Positions 5,250 to 7,007 of a stretch of DNA of 7,007 bases are shown one piece after another (the stretch's first letter is position 1; every line of letters starts with the position of its first letter). The notes beneath the pieces were generated by a model that was not told where the DNA came from, made no database searches, and saw only the letters and a program-made list of their open reading frames with translations. The DNA lies in NCBI GenBank assembly GCA_934095805.1, contig CAKOKV010000050.1:1-7007 (forward strand), in the 5' to 3' direction. The stretch is from an uncultured Bacilli bacterium. Lineage in GTDB: Bacteria > Bacillota_I > Bacilli_A > RF39 > UBA660. A program made the position numbers and the translations under genes.

Positions 5250-6761
5250 ATGAAAAAAGTTTTATCATTTTTGATTTCTTTTTCATTATTATTTAGTACA
5301 GTTAGTGCTACTGAAACTGAATTAAATAATGAAACTGAAAAAAATGAGAGTGTTGTTCAAAATGTAACAGATAGCAGTGATGTTATAAACGAAACAACAA
5401 ATGATGAAAGTAATCAAGACGATGACTACAAATGGGCTGCTATTCAACCCGGGAGTACTACAACTAGTGATGGTGTTAAAGTTAGTTGGGAATACAAGGG
5501 AATTACAAAAGGAGAAAAAGGTGTTAGAATTCTTAACTTTAATTTAGTTTATACAATTGATGAAAGTTATGAAAAAGAAACTCTTATTATCAACCCTGAT
5601 ATTTTTGAAGTTATAGCTTGGGGACAAAATATTAAAGAAGGAGAAAAAACTCCAGATATTATGCCAGGTGATACAATTAAAGTAAATGTATCAATAGTTA
5701 ATAATTCAAAATACAAATATAACTATGATAAAAATTCATTTGTTATATATCCTTATACATCAGAAGAACTAGAAAAAGAAATGGGATTCAAAAAATTAAC
5801 TGATGAAGATTTAACTTTTAATGGAGATAGTGTTAATGAAGTACATAAATTCTATAGACTTTATAATACAGCATTAAAAGAACTTACTAGAGTTAGTAAG
5901 AATAAATATGAAGAATTAGATGATGCTACTCTTGATAAATTATTAAGAGAAAAAGGTTACAATGGTGTTGAAGAACTAGACAAATATTACTTAGATTTCT
6001 ATAATGATTATTTTGGTTATGGAAAAGATGGTAAAGAAAAAGTAACTAAATTAGGTGAATTTACTGTAAAAGAAATTTATCAAATTTTAGAAGGAAATCA
6101 TATGCCATCATATGTAAATGGTGAATATATTAAAGAAAGTAATCCTGTAATTATATCATTACATTTTGATAACTTATTTAACTTTGCTATGGGTGTCTCA
6201 CTTGATGATGAAAAAATTGATAATACTAATCAAGATAAATATGCACCAGGTGAATATATGAGAAATGAATCTAAAGGTGATGAGAAGATTCAAGAAAAGC
6301 TTGGTAAATTAGATACTAAAAGTGAAAATAACATTGATATGAATATTCATTTAAGTGGTCCTTATATGGGAAATGCTTATGCTGACTATAGAATAACTGG
6401 ACATGCTCATTTATCTTATACTGCTGCTAAAGGTAATTTAACAGTTAAATATGTTGATGAAAATGGAAAAGAACTTACTGATTCAATTTTTAGCACTGAA
6501 ATGATTGGTAAAGAATATACAACTGAAGAAAAAGAATTTCAATATTATGAACTTCTAAAAGTTGAAGGAAATAAAACTGGTTTATATACTGAAGAAGATA
6601 CTCAAGTAGTATATGTATACACTTATGTTGGTGGTACTGGTGGAGATGATCCAGACTTCCCAAGAACAGGTATTGAAAGCAATAATATAGTTGAAATTAT
6701 TTCTATGTTAAGTTTAGCTGCACTTGGTACAACTATCTTACTTAAAAAGAAATTAATGTAA
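5250..6761 (+). CDS. Sortase-anchored surface protein with MucBP domain and unrecognised ectodomain
   Basis: This 503-aa protein has a signal peptide at residues 1-20 (MKKVLSF...STVSA, cleavage before TE), then an acidic linker rich in N, E, D and T to about 60. Residues about 61-395 form an ectodomain I do not recognise. Its first part (61-168) looks beta-rich, with strands such as GVKVSWEYKG and a stretch TPDIMPGDTIKVNVSIVNNS resembling Ig-like sandwich domains. The middle (about 171-285) is charged and probably helical, and the last part (about 298-392) returns to beta-like patterns. A MucBP-like domain follows (396-460, YVDENGKEL...VVYVYTYV), then GGTGGDDPD, FPRTG at 470-474, a hydrophobic helix and KKKLM, so sortase anchoring is expected. 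There are no Cys residues. The start is supported by GGGAGG 6 nt upstream. It shares leader, signal-peptide opening and C-terminal module with the preceding gene but not its ectodomain. Adhesion or wall remodelling is possible; no function can be assigned. Confidence 0.85.
   Translation: MKKVLSFLISFSLLFSTVSATETELNNETEKNESVVQNVTDSSDVINETTNDESNQDDDYKWAAIQPGSTTTSDGVKVSWEYKGITKGEKGVRILNFNLVYTIDESYEKETLIINPDIFEVIAWGQNIKEGEKTPDIMPGDTIKVNVSIVNNSKYKYNYDKNSFVIYPYTSEELEKEMGFKKLTDEDLTFNGDSVNEVHKFYRLYNTALKELTRVSKNKYEELDDATLDKLLREKGYNGVEELDKYYLDFYNDYFGYGKDGKEKVTKLGEFTVKEIYQILEGNHMPSYVNGEYIKESNPVIISLHFDNLFNFAMGVSLDDEKIDNTNQDKYAPGEYMRNESKGDEKIQEKLGKLDTKSENNIDMNIHLSGPYMGNAYADYRITGHAHLSYTAAKGNLTVKYVDENGKELTDSIFSTEMIGKEYTTEEKEFQYYELLKVEGNKTGLYTEEDTQVVYVYTYVGGTGGDDPDFPRTGIESNNIVEIISMLSLAALGTTILLKKKLM
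6624..6758 (+). repeat. Duplicated sorting-signal module, copy 2
   Basis: This is the partner of 4933-5067 at a constant offset of 1691 bases, with 11 mismatches in 135 and no gaps. It covers the MucBP end, GGTGGDDP linker, FPRTG and membrane anchor. Such local similarity between genes with unrelated ectodomains suggests module exchange, gene conversion or a recent duplication followed by domain replacement. Confidence 0.85.
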
Positions 6762-6773
6762 TAATTTTATAAT

Positions 6774-6805
6774 AAAAATCGTACTTTTAATGGTACGATT
6801 TTTTT
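6774..6805. terminator. Bidirectional intrinsic terminator between converging genes
   Basis: A perfect 11-bp stem AAAAATCGTAC (6774-6784) / GTACGATTTTT (6793-6803) with an 8-nt loop ends in seven T (6799-6805). It lies 12 bp after the stop of the second surface gene. On the other strand the same stem ends in TTTTTATT, so it can also stop transcripts of the minus-strand gene whose stop codon is at 6831-6833. Confidence 0.88.
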
Positions 6806-6830
6806 ATTTGTTTTTAATTAAAATATAAAC

Positions 6831-7007
6831 TCATTTTAATTTTTCTATTGCTTCAATAGATAATCCAGTAAACTTAGATATTTTTTCTATAGGTTCACCT
6901 TCTTCAAGCATCTTTTTAGCCATAGATAAATTTGCTTCTTCTCTACCTTCTTCTTTTCCAAACTCTCTTGCTTCTAATTTATCCATATAAGCATTATCTT
7001 CTTCTAC
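6831..7007 (-). CDS. C-terminal end of an Rpn/PD-(D/E)XK-type transposase-nuclease family protein (partial)
   Basis: The last 58 codons of a minus-strand gene run off the right edge of the window, ending with TGA at 6831-6833. The visible sequence has a charged helical stretch EAREFGKEEGREEA, then AKKMLEEGEPIEKISKFTGLSIEAIEKLK. This is the usual tail of the Rpn recombination-promoting nuclease/putative transposase family: a repetitive GxxxGxxEG-type helix followed by a small helix-turn-helix-like end, 'xIxxISxxTGLSxEEIEKL'. The catalytic PD-(D/E)XK domain would lie outside the window, so activity cannot be judged. Such genes are multicopy and mobile in many gut Firmicutes, so this may mark a region of genome turnover. 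It converges on the second surface gene and shares its terminator. The tail match is from memory of the family; other proteins with similar tails are possible. Confidence 0.7.
   Translation of the reverse strand, partial: VEEDNAYMDKLEAREFGKEEGREEANLSMAKKMLEEGEPIEKISKFTGLSIEAIEKLK

Noticed and set aside
6831..6833. TGA read as Trp (Mycoplasma-type code)
   Set aside because: All visible Trp codons in the four main genes are TGG, and this TGA falls exactly where the Rpn-type tail normally ends.
1..7007. CRISPR arrays, tRNA or rRNA genes, insertion sequence ends
   Set aside because: No regularly spaced repeats, cloverleaf-like sequences, rRNA signatures or terminal inverted repeats were found by eye; only the partial Rpn-type gene hints at mobility.

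Overview
This is a strongly A+T-rich window that looks like a gut-type low-GC Firmicute (Bacilli, Erysipelotrichia or a related uncultured lineage). The evidence is the AT-biased codon use, clear TTGACA/TATAAT-type promoters, GGGAGG ribosome binding sites, MucBP domains, sortase-type sorting signals and a second SecA. TGG is used for Trp and TGA ends the right-edge gene where its family normally ends, so the standard bacterial code fits. The lineage call is inference.

Left half, minus strand (9-3019): a two-gene operon. It encodes an accessory-type SecA ATPase (847 aa, no C-terminal zinc-binding tail) and, overlapping its stop codon by one base, a small two-helix membrane protein of the SipW/S26 signal peptidase fold. 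That second protein has lost the catalytic Ser and has no His at all. A good promoter lies just upstream of the secA2-like gene.

Right half, plus strand (3123-6805): two independently transcribed genes for secreted, wall-anchored surface proteins. Both have a signal peptide, an acidic Asn-rich linker, a private ectodomain, a MucBP-like domain, a GGTGGDDP linker and an FPRTG sorting signal. The private ectodomain is a parallel beta-helix in the first and unrecognised in the second. The last 135 coding bases of the two genes are about 92% identical, whereas the ectodomains look unrelated.

Each surface gene has its own promoter, its own intrinsic terminator and a nearly identical short 5' leader. 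The leader holds a conserved hairpin core enclosed by a 5-bp stem whose sequence differs between copies but stays paired, with two compensatory base-pair changes. The hairpin's pyrimidine arm is complementary to the ribosome binding site in both copies, so a translational switch is plausible. This is the most interesting element here, and I could not match it to a known riboswitch class from memory.

Right edge (6831-7007, minus strand): the last 58 codons of an Rpn/PD-(D/E)XK-type transposase-nuclease family protein, converging on the second surface gene across a bidirectional terminator.

Working model (inference): the SecA2-like ATPase and its pseudo-signal-peptidase partner help export the divergently encoded FPRTG surface proteins, and the shared leader co-regulates those proteins after transcription starts.
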